Notes under the pieces: generated by a model
What the model was told of the DNA's origin: nothing
What the model saw: only the letters and a program-made list of their open reading frames with translations
Databases searched by the model: none
Shown: positions 62,679 through 64,000 of the stretch, in pieces
Layout of the letters: every line of letters begins with the position of its first letter
How positions within the stretch are numbered: the first letter of the stretch is position 1
Position numbers and translations under genes: made by a program
From: JABDMD01 sp965203475
GTDB taxonomy: Bacteria; Pseudomonadota; Gammaproteobacteria; UBA4575
Direction: 5' to 3'
Assembly: GCA_965203475.1 (NCBI GenBank)
Contig: OZ241890.1
Location: 1,240,001-1,304,000 of the forward strand
DNA: 64,000 bases

Positions 62679-64000
62679 TTAGTTCTCATCCACTAATTTA
62701 TGCACTTCTGTTGTATCAATGCTACGAAAACCCCGTGGAAGTTTTAACCCACGATTACCTCGTTCTCCCTCATATGAATCGATTTCATCTGCTTTCATTT
62801 TTTTCGTGCGCTTTTCTGAATACAATGTCATTTCTTCTCCATCTTGCACTAAATTAATCGCACACATTTTCTCTTCGCCACTGGCTACTTTTTTAGATGA
62901 AATATTAATTATTTTATTTCCCTTACCTTTAGGCAATTGTGGAAGATCATTGAGTGGAATTACTAACATATGCCCTTCTGAGCCAATGGCAACGATCCAA
63001 TCTTCATCAACGTCGCGTACCTTCACAGGAGGCAGGGCTTGCGCCCCTTTAGGCACAGATAATAAAGCTTTACCCGCCCGATTGCGGGTCACCATATCTT
63101 CATACCTACAGACAAACCCATAACCGGCACTACTGGAGATTAAAAACAAATCCTTCTCATCGCCCATCACCACCCCAACAAATTGCGCACCATCGGCTGG
63201 CTTCAAGCGTCCACTTAGGGGTTCACCTTGGCCTCTAGCGGATGGTAGGGTATGTGTAGACAGCGCATAACTTTTCCCGCGTGAATCTAAAAACAAAGCA
63301 AGTTGGTTAGATTTACCAGCTGCATGTGCTTGATAGTAATCACCTGATTTATAGTTCAGAGAACGAGCCTCAACATCAACACCCTTTGCCGCACGTATCC
63401 AACCTTTTTGTGACAGCACCACAGTAATTGCTTCTGAAGGAACCAGTTGTGATTCATCAATTGCGCTTGCCGCTTCACGATGCACTAATTTTGTTCTACG
63501 CTCATCCCCAAATTCTTTTGCATCTTGTCTTAGTTCTTTTTTAACGAGTGTTTTTAAGCGTTGACTCGACTTTAGTGTTTGTTCAAGTGATTTTCTCTCT
63601 TCTCCCAATTCTTTCTGCTCGGTTTTAATTTTTATTTCTTCTAATCTTGCCAAATTTCGTAATCGTAAATTTAATATTGCTTCCGTTTGTTCCTCGCTTA
63701 ACTTAAATTTTTTAATTAATTTGGCTTTTGGATCGTCCTCTTTACGAATAATTTTAATAACCTCATCTATATTCAAATAAGCAATCAACAAGCCATCCAA
63801 TATATGTAATCGCGCATTGACCTTATCCAATCGCCACTGCAGTCTACGTTTTACAGTTTCTGTTCTAAACTTTAACCATTCTTTTAACAGCTCACGTAAA
63901 TTTTTTACCTGTGGTCTACCATCGGTCCCTATCACATTTAAATTGACACGATAATTTTTTTCTAAGTCTGTTGTCGCAAACAAATGTGACAGTAAGGAAT
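62679..64000 (-). CDS. parC: DNA topoisomerase IV subunit A, C-terminal part (runs off the right edge)
   Basis: About 440 codons of the C-terminal side of ParC; the N-terminal catalytic domain with the active-site Tyr lies beyond the window. The visible part covers the end of the breakage-reunion domain (LLIAYLNIDEVIKIIR, AEAILNLRLRNLARLEE) and a C-terminal beta-pinwheel with the GQGEP box (SARGQGEPLSG). ParC rather than GyrA is supported by the close match to E. coli ParC through FATTDLEKNYRVNLN and by SKGKGNKIINI-like blocks (PKGKGNKIINI). The frame stays open to the window end. Confidence 0.94.
   Translation of the reverse strand, partial: SLLSHLFATTDLEKNYRVNLNVIGTDGRPQVKNLRELLKEWLKFRTETVKRRLQWRLDKVNARLHILDGLLIAYLNIDEVIKIIRKEDDPKAKLIKKFKLSEEQTEAILNLRLRNLARLEEIKIKTEQKELGEERKSLEQTLKSSQRLKTLVKKELRQDAKEFGDERRTKLVHREAASAIDESQLVPSEAITVVLSQKGWIRAAKGVDVEARSLNYKSGDYYQAHAAGKSNQLALFLDSRGKSYALSTHTLPSARGQGEPLSGRLKPADGAQFVGVVMGDEKDLFLISSSAGYGFVCRYEDMVTRNRAGKALLSVPKGAQALPPVKVRDVDEDWIVAIGSEGHMLVIPLNDLPQLPKGKGNKIINISSKKVASGEEKMCAINLVQDGEEMTLYSEKRTKKMKADEIDSYEGERGNRGLKLPRGFRSIDTTEVHKLVDEN

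Overview
The window is about 64 kb of AT-rich chromosome from a gammaproteobacterium. Four blocks keep a gene order that I recall from Pseudomonas and Legionella: tig-clpP-clpX-lon-hupB-ppiD with fabI and the yej transporter nearby; purF-cvpA-dedD-folC-accD-trpA/B/F-truA-fimV-asd-leuB-leuD-leuC; psd with an unknown gene and a fimX-like gene; and efp with both of its lysine-modifying enzymes. FimV, the FimX-like protein, LpxH and LpxL-type acyltransferases indicate a Gram-negative cell with lipid A and probably type IV pili. The genus cannot be fixed from the sequence alone.

Layout: 1-1.4 kb is a gene-poor stretch with palindromic repeats, a possible 43-residue Cys-rich peptide gene and a DUF1801 gene. 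1.4-7.6 kb is the yejABEF peptide importer. 7.7-12.3 kb holds fabI, an alcohol dehydrogenase, a cupin, an exported unknown protein and a dicarboxylate/amino-acid symporter. 12.4-21.1 kb is the protein quality-control block (ppiD, tRNA-Asp, tRNA-Val, hupB, lon, clpX, clpP, tig). 21.2-24.4 kb is an accessory stretch: tRNA-Leu, a CPBP protease, an exported CHAP amidase, a Nu1-like small protein, tRNA-His, and tRNA-Arg trailed by four tandem copies of its own 3' end. 24.6-29.7 kb is a lipid-modification cluster: two LpxL-like acyltransferases facing a cytochrome P450 and a fatty acyl-AMP ligase fused to a carrier domain.

29.7-31.8 kb is the most unusual part. It holds a two-gene operon whose first product looks like a proteasome-type N-terminal-threonine hydrolase, lying between partial copies of the 3' end of tRNA-Pro. 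This looks like cargo of a small insertion at the tRNA gene, although no integrase is present.

31.9-53.3 kb is housekeeping: periplasmic cyclophilin, lpxH, a DUF455 ferritin-like protein, an L,D-transpeptidase, then purine, folate, fatty-acid, tryptophan, lysine/threonine, leucine and chorismate genes with truA and fimV. 53.4-64 kb holds an SCO protein, psd, epmA, efp, epmB, an unknown protein, a degenerate GGDEF/EAL FimX-like protein, htpX and the 3' part of parC, which runs off the right edge.

Most genes are ordinary. The items worth a second look are the proteasome-like operon and its tRNA-Pro flanks, the tRNA-Arg 3'-tail repeats, the P450/FAAL/acyltransferase cluster, the Cys-rich micro-ORF and the palindromic repeats around the DUF1801 gene.
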